Below, in pieces: positions 53,799-64,000 of a stretch of DNA of 64,000 nt (its first letter is position 1; every line of letters begins with the position of its first letter). Origin of the DNA: Jacaranda mimosifolia (Eukaryota > Streptophyta > Magnoliopsida > Lamiales > Bignoniaceae). The notes beneath the pieces were generated by a model that was not told where the DNA came from, did no database searches, and worked only from the letters and a program-made list of their open reading frames with translations. The stretch spans positions 4,387,501 through 4,451,500 of the forward strand of contig CM032124.1 in the NCBI GenBank assembly GCA_018894105.1. The letters run 5' to 3'. A program made the translations under genes and the position numbers.

Positions 53799-56498
53799 AT
53801 GGCTTATGCTGCTGTAGTTTCTCTTAAGCAGATTCTAAAACAGTTAATACTTTCTGATCAATTTTCAATTCCTTGTCCAAAGTCACTAATTGAATCTCTC
53901 TACACCAAGGTTTGTTCCTTGCAAGCCCTTCTCATCGAGAACTTTCCTGCACAAAGCGCAGTAAATATTGAATTGGAAGCACAAATTAGAGATGCAATAT
54001 ATGAAGCCGAAGACATCATCGAATCCCACATATCAAGTCATCAATTTCTTCCATCCAAATATGGAAGCATCACCGGAGACGAGATCTTGTTGCGGAAAGT
54101 GTTACAAGAATTGGATTCTATTGAGAAAAAGGCAGCAAATATGGCGGACAAACTCCATCAAGAAAATACCGACTTGATGATGCCTGTTGTTTCTTCAAGA
54201 TCTGCTCCCACTGTCAAGAGAAAGTTTGTGGGACTTAGGGATGGCTTCTCACAACTGAAGGATCAAGTTATTGGAGAATCATCCAGACTCAGAGTTGTTG
54301 CAGTGGTTGGGATGGCGGGCGTCGGCAAGACCACTCTTGTCAGTGAAGTTTATGATGATCCATCCATTGGACAATATTTCCACTACCGGGCGTGGTCTAA
54401 AGTAGGCCGAAATTACAGTAGGCGCGATATTCTTGTAGCCCTTTTAAGGTCTGTGTTTCTCGATGTTTCAAATTTCCATCAGGAGATGAATGATGCCCAA
54501 TTAACAGAGTATGTATACAAAAACTTGAAGGGTAGGAGATATCTCATAGTACTGGATGATTTATGCGATGTTAGTGCGTGGGATGATCTAAAGAGTCTAT
54601 TCCCAGATGATGAAAATGGAAGCCGAGTCATGCTGACAACTAGGCTGCGAAAAGTGGCTCTTTATGCAGCTGGAACCACCAGAAATATACATCAGATACG
54701 CTTCTTGGATAAAGAAGAGAGCTGGGATCTTCTCCGTGATATTGTTTTTGGCACAGAGTCATGCCCTTCTAAACTCTTGAAGATTGGAAAGACTATTGCT
54801 CAGAATTGTCAAGGACTTCCTCTGACAATCGTCCTTGTCGGCGGCATCCTCTCAGGTGTGGAGAAGACGCCGGAGTACTGGAAGAAAGTGGCGGACAGCC
54901 AAACTTCGGCTGTTCGTTCTGACAAAACTGACGATGTCGATTTGACATCAGTAATGCAATTTTTGAATGATGAGCATTTGCCTCAACATTTGAAAGCATG
55001 TTTTCTGTATATGGGAGTATTCCCTCTGAATTATGAGATCCCTGCCTCAAGACTCGTACAGCTATGGGTGGCCGAGGGATTTCTTGAACCCCAACAGTCT
55101 AAAACCTTGGAAGAGGTGGCTGAGGAGTGTTTGGAAGAGCTTGTCAATCGAAGTCTCATTTTGGTTCACAAGTGGAGGTCCACAGGTGGAATTAAATCCT
55201 GTAGCGCCCATTCTGCTGTTTGGCAATTGTGTGTTAATGCAGGTGAGAAGGACAAGTTTTATCGCACCATCAACAAGCATACGGATGGGTCGTTTTTGTC
55301 TCCACAATTAGGCTCAAATAGCCCGAAGCAGCACCGCAGGCTTTGCATCCGTAAGAACATCCTTTTTGCTGTCAAGGATGTGTATAGGTCGATAGTTTCC
55401 GTCTCAAACGCACGTTCTCTTCTTTGCATTGGCCCCAACCATTCTCATCCATTACGCATATTCTTGGGCTTCAGCTTTCTTAGAGTACTAGACGCGCTTT
55501 CAGTTCGCTTCTACGAGTTCCCTGTTGAAATACTGAAATTGGTTCAGTTGCGTTATCTTGCTTTCACCTTTAATCAAGGAGAAATACCAGCCTCAGTGTC
55601 CAAGCTGTGGAACCTCCAATTCTTGATTGTGCGTCGACATCTGAGCATCAAATCCTCTGGAACTCTATCTTATTTGCCAATTGAGATTTGGGATATGAAG
55701 CAATTGAGGCATCTCCAGTTCATGGGGACTGACCTGCCACTACCAGATCTCTCATCTAAAGATATTCTTCTACCAAATCTTTTCACTCTTTCACATGTGA
55801 GTGGTCATAGTTGTACCAGAAGTGTTCTTGAAAGAACTCCAAATCTAAAGAAATTAGGAATTCGAATTGAATTGGCAGACGAAAATAGTACTACTCCTAC
55901 TGCTGCTGCAAAGTCATCCTCCATGTGTCTTTTCGATCATCTTGGATTGCTTGTTCAGCTGGAATCATTCAAATGTGTCATCATAAATCCTGATCAAGAC
56001 TTGCTACAGGTTGTTGCGCGGCCTAATCCGTCGTCAAATTTCCCATTTACTCTTAAAAAGTTGACTCTGAGTGGTTGTGGATTCCCCTGGGCAGACATAA
56101 AAATATTCGCTCATCTGCCCAATCTTGAAGTCCTTAAATTGAGATGCTATGCCTTTGAGGGCCCCAAGTGGGAACTGGAGGAGGAGGAATTCATCCGGCT
56201 AAAATTCCTGCTGCTGGAAGACATGGACATAGAGGAATGGGTAAGTGATGGCCAATTAATACTCCCAAGGCTCGAGGGCCTAGTCGTTCGGCACTGCTAC
56301 AAATTGCAGGAGATCCCTTATGGAGTTGATTACATCACAACTCTCCAACGGGTGGAGGTAGTTGACTGCGGCCCTTCACTTGTAGCTTCGGCAGTGCGAA
56401 TCAAAGAGATGCAACAAGACTTGTCGAATGATGATCTTCAAGTTTTGATCGAATCTTCATGGGACGAGAGACGCACAAAAGCACACGGAATTAATTAG
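53799..56498 (+). CDS. CC-NB-ARC-LRR receptor with non-canonical switch motifs, NLR 2
   Basis: Single-exon 899-aa homologue of NLR 1 in the same orientation, starting MAYAAVVSLKQILKQL. CC domain ~1-140 with EDVID-type AEDIIES (70-76). NB-ARC ~145-480: P-loop GMAGVGKTT (171-179), RNBS-A FHYRAWSKVG, kinase-2 YLIVLDDLCD (Asp 253-254; Cys 256 where Trp is usual), RNBS-B GSRVMLTTR (274-282), GLPL (339-342) and RNBS-D CFLYMGVFPLN (from 401). Where NLR 1 has MHD, this protein has Ala-His-Ser (470-472, in CSAHSAVWQL). LRRs run from ~560 (LRVLDAL, LVQLRYLAF, LWNLQFL) to ~865; the tail ends SSWD plus ten residues. With the lysine of the P-loop intact but the MHD aspartate lost, nucleotide control is probably altered: autoactive, helper-like or decaying. 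The whole frame is open, so it is likely made. Confidence 0.92.
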   Translation: MAYAAVVSLKQILKQLILSDQFSIPCPKSLIESLYTKVCSLQALLIENFPAQSAVNIELEAQIRDAIYEAEDIIESHISSHQFLPSKYGSITGDEILLRKVLQELDSIEKKAANMADKLHQENTDLMMPVVSSRSAPTVKRKFVGLRDGFSQLKDQVIGESSRLRVVAVVGMAGVGKTTLVSEVYDDPSIGQYFHYRAWSKVGRNYSRRDILVALLRSVFLDVSNFHQEMNDAQLTEYVYKNLKGRRYLIVLDDLCDVSAWDDLKSLFPDDENGSRVMLTTRLRKVALYAAGTTRNIHQIRFLDKEESWDLLRDIVFGTESCPSKLLKIGKTIAQNCQGLPLTIVLVGGILSGVEKTPEYWKKVADSQTSAVRSDKTDDVDLTSVMQFLNDEHLPQHLKACFLYMGVFPLNYEIPASRLVQLWVAEGFLEPQQSKTLEEVAEECLEELVNRSLILVHKWRSTGGIKSCSAHSAVWQLCVNAGEKDKFYRTINKHTDGSFLSPQLGSNSPKQHRRLCIRKNILFAVKDVYRSIVSVSNARSLLCIGPNHSHPLRIFLGFSFLRVLDALSVRFYEFPVEILKLVQLRYLAFTFNQGEIPASVSKLWNLQFLIVRRHLSIKSSGTLSYLPIEIWDMKQLRHLQFMGTDLPLPDLSSKDILLPNLFTLSHVSGHSCTRSVLERTPNLKKLGIRIELADENSTTPTAAAKSSSMCLFDHLGLLVQLESFKCVIINPDQDLLQVVARPNPSSNFPFTLKKLTLSGCGFPWADIKIFAHLPNLEVLKLRCYAFEGPKWELEEEEFIRLKFLLLEDMDIEEWVSDGQLILPRLEGLVVRHCYKLQEIPYGVDYITTLQRVEVVDCGPSLVASAVRIKEMQQDLSNDDLQVLIESSWDERRTKAHGIN

Positions 56499-56756
56499 CT
56501 AGGTCAGTTCAGATCCTCTGTTTCTATTTCATCCACATCTCATCATTCATCTTCTAATTAACTCATCATAAATAAATGTAAAATGTATTAAATATTAAAT
56601 GTAATTTGACTTGTATCCAATATCCAGTATGGTGGAATAGGAGATGAAAATTTGCAACTGAGTGTACTGTCTTTCTTTCCTCAATGAATGTTTCAATTTC
56701 TATCAAATGCTTTCTATTTTAATTTCAATAGTAGTTTCTGTCAAAAGTCGAAATTA
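56499..56756 (+). other. 3' flank of NLR 2
   Basis: AATAAA at 56571-56576 is a possible poly(A) signal. No other feature seen. Confidence 0.4.
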
Positions 56757-57208
56757 GTACCTTTGGTTAGTCAATTCATGGATGCCCCTTGCACCCACCA
56801 TTTTGCTGCAGTTCTCTAGATTCTTCGTTATTTTAAGGAACATTGTTTCATGGTCTTTATTTTTCGGCTCACAGCTCACTCCTCCTTGGTCTTGTCCGGT
56901 TACTTAAATGCTGAGAGCAAGGCGATCCCATAGATCAGCTGTCTACTACTGGTTATTATTCCTTCTTGGGAAGCTTGCTTAATAGAAGTGCTATACAGAT
57001 TGCCCATCATGATGTCTTCCATGAGTGCCCCAAACCCATTGAAATCGATTGCCATTTTGTCCGTCACGTGTTACTTGTGCTACGTACCCGTCACTTGCTT
57101 TTAGCTACTTCTGTAAATCAAACCGTTCATATCTTCACTAAATCTCATCCTACTGTTTGATTTTATGAGTTGTTGAACAAGCTCAAGTAGGTATCCACAA
57201 TCCCACCT
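56757..57208 (+). pseudogene. Copia RNase H fragment
   Basis: Frames give VSQFMDAPCTHHFAAVL, ILRYFKEH, LVLSGYLNAES and STTGYYSFLG, then AIQIAHHDVFHECPKPIEID, CHFVRHVLL, VNQTVHIFTKSHPTV and LLNKLKQVSTIPP-like words. This is the C-terminal RNase H and tail of a copia polyprotein, different from the element at 46058. Frameshifted; no RT or integrase upstream, so truncated at its 5' side about 260 bp past the NLR 2 stop. Confidence 0.8.
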
Positions 57209-58290
57209 TGAGTTGTCTGTTGCTTGCATGATCTGTGGCAATTATTTCGTCGTTTCATAGCAAGATTTATGGCAACATATCTAGATCATAACGGGCAAGA
57301 TTATAAGATTGATTTTTTCTTGTAGAATATTAGTGTAAATATTCTCTTTCCTTACTTCTAGGGTGTAAATGGATATTAAATGAATCGGATATACTATTTT
57401 TATATTCGTATTCGTTTAATTTTTCGAATACTTGAATACGGATACAAATTTGACGGATATTTAAAAAGGATATCCAAATTTATATCCGTCGGATATCGAT
57501 TGAATTCGGATATGTTCATATTCAATTATAATTATTTATGTGTATTCATATTTTATTAAATTTATCCGTATTTGAATTATTGTTTTATATTCATATTCGA
57601 TGATAATTATTTAGATATCCATTTATGAATATCCAAATACGTGAATCTATGAATCTATAACAAATACATATTTTAATTAATAAAAGAAACTATATAATTT
57701 TATTAAAATGAAAGCAATCAAACAAATAACATAATTTTTAATTAATAATTGACTTTATAATTGATTATTAGTGCTTATTAATAATAATAATGGCATTTAA
57801 GCATATCAATTATAAAGTCAACCAACAATAATTATGTTGACTAACTTTATTCTTCAATTTTTTCTCTATACTATAATAATTTTTTAAATTTATTCTTTTT
57901 TCTTCCTAATTCTTCAATTATAATTTATATATATAAATATATGAATTATGATATTTTTATTGAAAAATATAAATAATACATTATTTAATAAATATATATT
58001 TGGATTGAATATTAAACGAATCGGATACTCATTTAACATATCCGTATTCATTTATAATCGGATATCTACTAATTGAATACGGATAATATCCGCTTTAAAC
58101 AGATGTGAATAAAATTTTTATAAACAGATACGAATATGAATGGTAAATAAATTTTTGAATATCCATTTACAGTTCTACTTACTTTTGTTCCTTCTCCTTA
58201 TATAAATAGTTCTGTATAAATACACAATGAGAAATACAAGAATCCTTTACCGTAATACACGCCAGTTTGCTATGAAAATGGCATCAAAAA
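57209..58290 (+). repeat. 3' LTR of the truncated Copia, interrupted by a MITE
   Basis: After the RNase H comes CACCTTGAG and LTR-like DNA (CATATCTAGATCATAACGGGC ... TTCTTGTAGAATATTAGTG). It is cut at 57358 by the MITE and resumes at 58178 (CTTACTTTTGTTCCTTCTCC, TATATAAATAGTTCTGTAT, ACAATGAGAAATACAAGAATC). The exact ends are not certain. Confidence 0.6.
57359..58177. mobile_element. hAT-like MITE, 819 bp
   Basis: Terminal inverted repeats TAGGGTGTAAATGGATATT and (inverse of the right end) TAGAACTGTAAATGGATATT. The 8-bp flanks CTTACTTC (57351-57358) and CTTACTTT (58178-58185) match in seven of eight bases. The inside is full of GGATAT/ATATCC words in both directions. No transposase. The 8-bp duplication and TAGGG-type ends fit the hAT superfamily. 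Confidence 0.78.
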
Positions 58291-60186
58291 ACAAACCACG
58301 CTATACTTTATGCAATTAATCCAAATCCGGTGTAGGATTTTGCTTATTAAATTAAAAGAGGTACAAGAGATTGTAGATTAAGTGTCAGCATAAGTTTCAC
58401 TGAAGTGATTTTTATTTAATTAATTATTTTCTATTTGTTAAATTGAGACTACGTAGTGATATAAATTTTATTATACACGTATTTTTCAATTTTCATATTT
58501 GGTCGACTGTAGTTAATTGTTTGGTTGGCTTCTTATATATGGACATTAGAAAAAGCACATTAATAAGAATGAACGTGCAAGTTGCTATTAATTGATTATA
58601 TATATATATATATTGTGTTCAATTGCATCCTTTTCTTTGTTTTTTTGTTTTGATTGATTGCCTCATCAAACCAATTAAAAATTTCATGTGGACAAATTTG
58701 TGCCTGACATCAATGATGTTGGCCAATGGCAGAAAATTGCCTCTTATAATAATTAGGCACGATCTGTTAATTTACATATATTTAATTTGGGTCTCATCCT
58801 GAAAATTAGCATCTCCAGCCTGTTATTATGTATTAACAAATCCCAAGTTGCTTCATTATTATTATTGGTATTATTTTCTCGCATTATGTGCCTACAAGTG
58901 AAATGGAGTATGTATGTTCGTACCTCATGTGGAGAAATTTTTTGGTTAGTAGTTTCGAGACTTCGCAGATATACTTCAGATTTGCTCTAAAGATATTAAT
59001 TAATTTTAGAGACCATTAATGCACAACAGTATTAACTTGAAATAGTTGGCTGAAGAGCAAATGTACCAGAAATGAGCAATATAATGTAAATACAAAAAAA
59101 ATAAAAATAAAAAAATTCCTAGAATATTGATCAGCTAAAAAAATTAAAAATTAAAAAATTTTATAATTAATTTGATGTACATCTGTTTTAATATTTAATT
59201 CCTACAACATTAGGAAAAAGTATCTAGATGGAATTGGGAATGCGTCACATAATAAAATTATATATACGTACACTTAAAATTTTAAAAATATAAAATTTAT
59301 TAATTCAAAAAGAAGTAGGGAATTAATTTATTAGATAATGTTAACTTTTAATACTCTAAAAATCATATAATTAGTAAAAAAAAAACATATTCACCATAAG
59401 AAAGAGAAAAAGAAAAAGAATTGCTAGTAACTTTAAATTTAGTATCGATAAAGTTCATTAGTTCAATTCTATTAGTACCATCATTTATACCCTTGTCTTG
59501 GAAATTGTTTGTTCTTCAACTCCTATTTGAGTAGGTATAGCTATATGTGTTGATTCATACATATGCACCGATTGGGAAAATGGCAACATTGAAAATTTCT
59601 TTTTTTTTTTGTCTAATTAAGAATCATTACAATTGTTCTTTTTTTTTTTTTTTCTTTTTCCACACTGCCTTTGAAGACATATATATATATATATATATAT
59701 ATCTTTTCTCTATATTTCAATTTTACAACATTATAAGTACAACATGAGCAAGTATATTTGTGTAACAGACGCAAAAAAGTTTTTAGTCTATCCCGTTCAT
59801 AAAATTTACCAAAAAACTTACACAAAATGAGTAGCTTTTGTGTCTTCCAATGACTATAATCACATACCATAACGTTATATATATATTTTAATTATTATAA
59901 ATATATTACCTTCACACCCCTTCAAGTTTTAAAATATTATCAAATGTATTTTATTCATATATTATAATTGCAACCATCGGATTAGCAGCAAAATTGGAAG
60001 TTTACATAAACTTTTTGCTAGCAACATTATTTTGCATCCAAAATCTAGCTAACAGTAGGGAAAAGTTGGTAAACATACATTTTCATACTAAGGATCTTGA
60101 AAATTACAAAAATAAGAGAGGAAAAGATGATAATTTTACTATTTCAAAGAGGGTGCATGTATAAGGGAAAATTACAAAAATAAGAC
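58291..60186. other. AT-rich intergenic DNA
   Basis: No gene recognised. Microsatellite (TA)n at about 58597-58613, a poly-T run near 59638-59653 and (AT)n at 59679-59702. Confidence 0.5.
59679..59702. repeat. (AT)n microsatellite
   Basis: Twelve AT units read directly. Confidence 0.9.
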
Positions 60187-60441
60187 TGTAAATATGGTGC
60201 CTCATTGAGGATAACTCTTAAGCTGAGATGCCATTCAATTCAAAGTTAAATCTTAACGTACAACACATTCGATAAGCCCATGAAATTTCAACCAAAATCA
60301 TAGATAACATCATACTTCAAATTTAAAGCAGCACTACCAAGATACCATACTACATGCCGAGTATTCCAGTAGTATCCAAAATTTCTTAAATTTAAGTAAC
60401 GATTAAGTCCAATGCCAAAGCATCATCTCATGAAACACAAC

Positions 60442-60472
<31 letters not shown>

Positions 60473-63287
60473 TGCCATAATTCCCAAATACAAGTTGACA
60501 TATCACAACATCTCTAGGTAGAACTTAGCAATTAGGTGAACCACATGCCCACATATTCACCCAAACTGTTACAAAGCAGTCCCATTGGGCTAAATCTTAA
60601 GCCCTTGTATCACTTTCATATCTATCTAGGAAAATTAAAGAATAATGAAAAAGGGTAAGTCCAAAGAATTTAGTAAGGGAAGTTCAATAGGCAAACAAAT
60701 GGATATGTCAAAAAAACAGTAATTCAACATAATATTAACTGGCATGATATTGCAAAAACAACATGAGTATGCCATAACATATACATTATCAAATTCAAGG
60801 CCATTAGTAGGTACTAGTTCGGGAGTTGTTACCGCCGGCTCGAATGGCCCGGCCGTTGCAATCAGTTCAATCCGGGAGGTTTCTTCGCTTGCTTGTTTAG
60901 CTCGATCTAGACCGGGAAAATTACACCGTTCTTATTGCTCCTTGATTAGAGTATAAATATGAGCAAACAAACCCAAGCGTAATATGTAATCCAAATAATC
61001 CAAGCACAAGATGCATATTTGATTTTCCTTATTCCCTCATCACAATACCGTAATCCAAGCATGACAACTCAGTACATGGCAGATGCCCTAGCAAATCGTT
61101 AAACACATCACTGATACCTAAGAAAACCGCTTAGCATATTGCTGATACCAAAGCAAACAGTTTAAGGGTCCTATGAATCCAAGCATTCTGCTAGGATTGG
61201 CACTTGTCCCAATAAGTCTCCGTACATATATCATGTATCAATAAATAGGTTACTGACAAGGCCACACAATGCTGTACTAGATAAACCAAGGGTGCCGGCA
61301 AGGCAACAAATAATAATACGAAACAATTCAATTAGAAATGTGAAACATAATTTGGTCGGCAAGACCTAAATTTGGCGAAATGAAGGGAAACCAACAAGGC
61401 CAAGCATGTAATAAGTAGAACGAATTCAAACTAAATAATATCATATAAGACAATGAAAGTTCTTGGCACCAGAATAGGAATGTTTAATTTAACTAAAGCA
61501 AAATCAAAGAAATAGACCTTCACGGGGGTATACGAAATAAAGAACAAATAACAATCAAAGAGTTCAAATAATCCAAGAATCCAATTAATCAAGAATCAAC
61601 TACATCCCAAAAGAAAGACAAGTTTAACCCTCATAGGGATATGCAAAGCAAATACCAGATTGATAGACCCTCACCTCAATAGCCTCAGAAATACTGTCAC
61701 AGTCTACTGGTCTGCGGGACCCAGCTCCTCGTCACCAAAACAAAAGACTCATTTTGACCCTATAACAATAATTAAATGGATAACATTATGCTATTAGTTA
61801 TTTTACCATTCATATTATATTTTAAGGTTTGGTTTAACATTATCGATTGGGAACACACTAATTACATCATTAATATAGAAATATTTATGAGCTCCATAAT
61901 TGTCTCGGTAAAGAGATATAATCAAATTCTTAAATTATATAATTAACCTCGCAATGTTACACAAAGTCGATAACAATTGTCCAACTACCATTAAAAATCA
62001 AATTTTCAGTCACTTAGGTCTCAAGCCCATAAAATTTGGGTTTTATCATCTAATTAGCTTAATTAGCCAAGATTACCACATAATATAATAAATTCAGGTC
62101 TACTATGTCTTATTTCCTGATCTCATATCATATTTTTCCATATCATCTCATATCATTATACAAATTTAGATTCCTCAATTACATTAATTAGCCTAATTTA
62201 ATGACAATTAGCTTCTATTTTACGATCCGAGCCCATATATATATTTACAATTGAATTCCTATCTGACTAGTTTAGTCTATAATCACAATTATTGATCCAG
62301 TCAACTTAAATTTACAATCAAAATTAGCTTATTAATCCTATCAGACTAAATCAGGAATCGATTAATTGATTAATCGAAATTTTACCCAATTCGACCAAGT
62401 TCGATGCTAAATCACTGCACGAAAGTGTTCTGCATGTATTCAAATCGTAGAACTAGAGATTCTAATCAAAAGTCGCTAGATTGTTGTCGAAGCTCCATTA
62501 AGCGCCGCTGCCACTAGAATTGAGTCGTGACACCACCAAAAGCTGTGTCTCAGTGAGAGCAATAAAGCACCCAAGATAATTTCTAAAATCGATGATGAAT
62601 TGCTGCTCAATTTGCTGGAAAACCCAACTAGGTCTTTCACACGCCATCATTCACAGTTACCTTAAAATTTTCCTCATTTGCCTACCCGTTCATGAAATTG
62701 AAAGTGCCGGGATGCTCCTTGAGCTAAACCTATTAGAACCCATTACTCAAACTCGAGCTTCCATCACTCATAATGCCGTGTCCACCACCTTTGCTGTGGT
62801 CGAGTTTTCTTGCTCAAATTCCAGCCGCTCCACTGGTTGGTTTTAGGAGAATTTAGTATCAATGTATTCCTTGTGTTGATAGGAAGAGTTTGGTGTAGTT
62901 ATCTATGAGTTTTGCCAGCATTGCGAATGGAGTTTCCGGAGAGGAAAATGAGGGTTACATGCGAAAATTTAAAGAAATGTAGGGGTTTTTGGCTATATAA
63001 AGATCTATTTTTTGGAATTACAAATTGACCCCCAAAGTTTCTTCTCAACTTCTAATTTGGTCCTCTAGAAATTTAGCCATCTTCCAACTAGCCCTCAGCT
63101 ATTTTAGTATTTCACATTGACCCAGTTGACCAAGAATAATTCCATTTAGACCACTAAATCTTTAAAATGTTGCTCAATTATGTCTTTTCTATTTATGTTT
63201 TAACCCTCAAAATTACAAAATTAGTAAAATAATTAAATAAAATATAATGATAAAATTTCCACCAATTTCAAATTTAGGGGTATTACA
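60187..63287 (-). repeat. LTR of the 3-kb-LTR Gypsy family, inverted, diverged
   Basis: Read on the minus strand it starts TGTAATACCCC and ends GGCACCATATTTACA, about 3,101 bp, close to the 3,031 and 3,139 bp of the LTRs at 5386 and 12516. Collinear blocks include the CCTACTCTTTGG-GTGACGAGGAG region (inverse at 61700-61745), GGCTTATCG (60275) and the TTATCCTC..TG..GGCACC end. It is more diverged than the other two LTRs are from each other. Short frames inside (for example 60744-60956, with a GC-rich patch) are not genes. Confidence 0.8.
60442..60473. repeat. (TA)n(CA)n microsatellite
   Basis: Ten TA units followed by six CA units inside the LTR. Confidence 0.9.
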
Positions 63288-63310
63288 ATCCCCCCCTTCC
63301 CCCCCGCCGG
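63288..63310 (-). other. Polypurine tract of the inverted Gypsy element
   Basis: Minus strand G-rich run (GGGGGGGAAGGGGGGGAT) immediately before the LTR's TG. Hence the LTR at 60187 is the element's 3' LTR and the internal region lies to the right. Confidence 0.75.
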
Positions 63311-64000
63311 GTTAAAAGAATCTATCTCTAGATTCTCATTGCGCAATTAAATGAGATGTTTTATTAGTTAATAACCAGTTCTTGTTAGTTCTTATTGCAC
63401 AAGGTTCAGGATGTATATATATTTTTAAAAAAAATTCATTGTTCTATAATTCTAACAAAGATTCTATCGATCATTGTTCTCTTCTCTTTCTCATTCCTTG
63501 TCTATATCCTTTAGAATCACCTTTTATCCCTGCAAGTCTTCAAACTTTTGTCTCTTTTCTATTTACCTTCAGATCTACTATTTTGGAGGAGTCCTAAGAA
63601 GTACTAATTGGAAGGACCTAAGAATTTGTACCTTTGATACATTCCTAGCCAGATTCGATTGCCGATATAGCCTCAATTCTGATAGGTTAAACCCTAAATG
63701 TTTGTAATGCCAAACATAGATGTAGCATGTTTCATTCCTCGATTCCAAGTAATTTAAAAATTCTTAACAAGATCACTATAAATCAATCCTAAATGTCCAG
63801 ATAGTTTTCTATGTATCACATCTGCAATTTTTGAAAAAGCTCGAGTTGATCCTCTTAGCATCTTCCTAATTCATGATATTTGTTTTATAAGTGGGGGATA
63901 GTTCTCAACCCAGCTTCTCGCTGAATTTCCATGTTGTAGTAACCCTTCTTTAGTGTTAATCTTAAACAACCTTAGTACATGTATTAGGTTAAATAGCTTA
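63311..64000 (-). mobile_element. Start of the internal region of the inverted Gypsy element (cut by window end)
   Basis: By position this is the 3' internal part of the element on the minus strand. Translation in the minus frames shows no motif I can name; stops are frequent. Confidence 0.45.

Noticed and set aside
56966..57160. 64-codon frame after NLR 2 as a gene linked to it
   Set aside because: It is the C-terminal RNase H tail of a Copia element.
60744..60956. GC-rich frame as an exon
   Set aside because: The place corresponds to a variable part of the LTR (compare 7790-7880 and 14990-15110); not conserved as protein.
62592..62846. 84-codon frame at the right side
   Set aside because: It lies in the inverted LTR of the 3-kb family; no domain recognised and no sign of conservation.

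Overview
The window is a stretch of plant nuclear DNA, most likely from a eudicot. It is AT-rich, mostly transposon-derived and interrupted by tandem and nested repeats. The only apparently intact host genes are two intron-less coiled-coil NLR (CC-NB-ARC-LRR) immune receptor genes on the + strand: 34911-37553 (880 aa) and 53799-56498 (899 aa). Both belong to the family annotated in Solanaceae and Lamiales as 'late blight resistance protein R1-like', so an asterid, perhaps Lamiales, is a reasonable guess. That is family knowledge, not proof. A third NLR copy survives only as an inverted, broken fragment of the CC exon plus leader (52110-52540, - strand). The locus therefore looks like a small decaying and expanding R1-type NLR cluster.

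Layout. 1-870: remnant of a Ty1-copia gene abutted by a diverged Sirevirus-type LTR. 870-5380: AT-rich non-coding DNA. 5386-15654: a complete-ended Ty3-gypsy element with ~3.0-3.1 kb LTRs, TSD CAAAC, a tRNA-Met-like PBS, a PPT and a decayed gag with CCHC knuckles; no full pol is recognisable. 15660-18617: AT-rich DNA with microsatellites. 18618-26612: a Sirevirus-type Copia element on the - strand (gag, pol, env-like ORF, several PPT-like tracts, LTRs of 631 and 607 bp). Its right LTR is shared with the end of a second truncated copy (26613-27275). About 28880-34360: a decayed autonomous-type Helitron (N-terminal region, Rep/HUH, PIF1-like helicase, 3' hairpin plus CTAG), which ends 550 bp upstream of the first NLR. 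34911-37553: NLR 1. 38300-44222: intergenic DNA with several small DNA transposons and a Helitron 3' end. 44385-46480: a 1048-bp tandem duplication spanning the left flank and 5' end of a Copia element. 46058-50783: that Copia element (TSD GCATA, 245-bp LTRs, broken gag-pol). 51410-53605: MITE-like repeats, including the inverted NLR fragment and a fold-back element. 53799-56498: NLR 2. 56757-58290: Copia RNase H and LTR remnant carrying an 819-bp hAT-like MITE with an 8-bp TSD. 58290-60186: AT-rich DNA. 60187-63287: a third LTR of the 5.4-15.7 kb Gypsy family, inverted, with a PPT at 63288 and internal sequence running off the window.

Functionally, only the two NLRs are likely to be expressed as host proteins. 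Both have the full CC-NB-ARC-LRR order. NLR 1 has canonical switch motifs. NLR 2 keeps the P-loop but has LDDLC at kinase-2 and AHS where MHD is expected, which is the most interesting protein-level observation here. I saw no tRNA, rRNA, miRNA or CRISPR structure that I could support.
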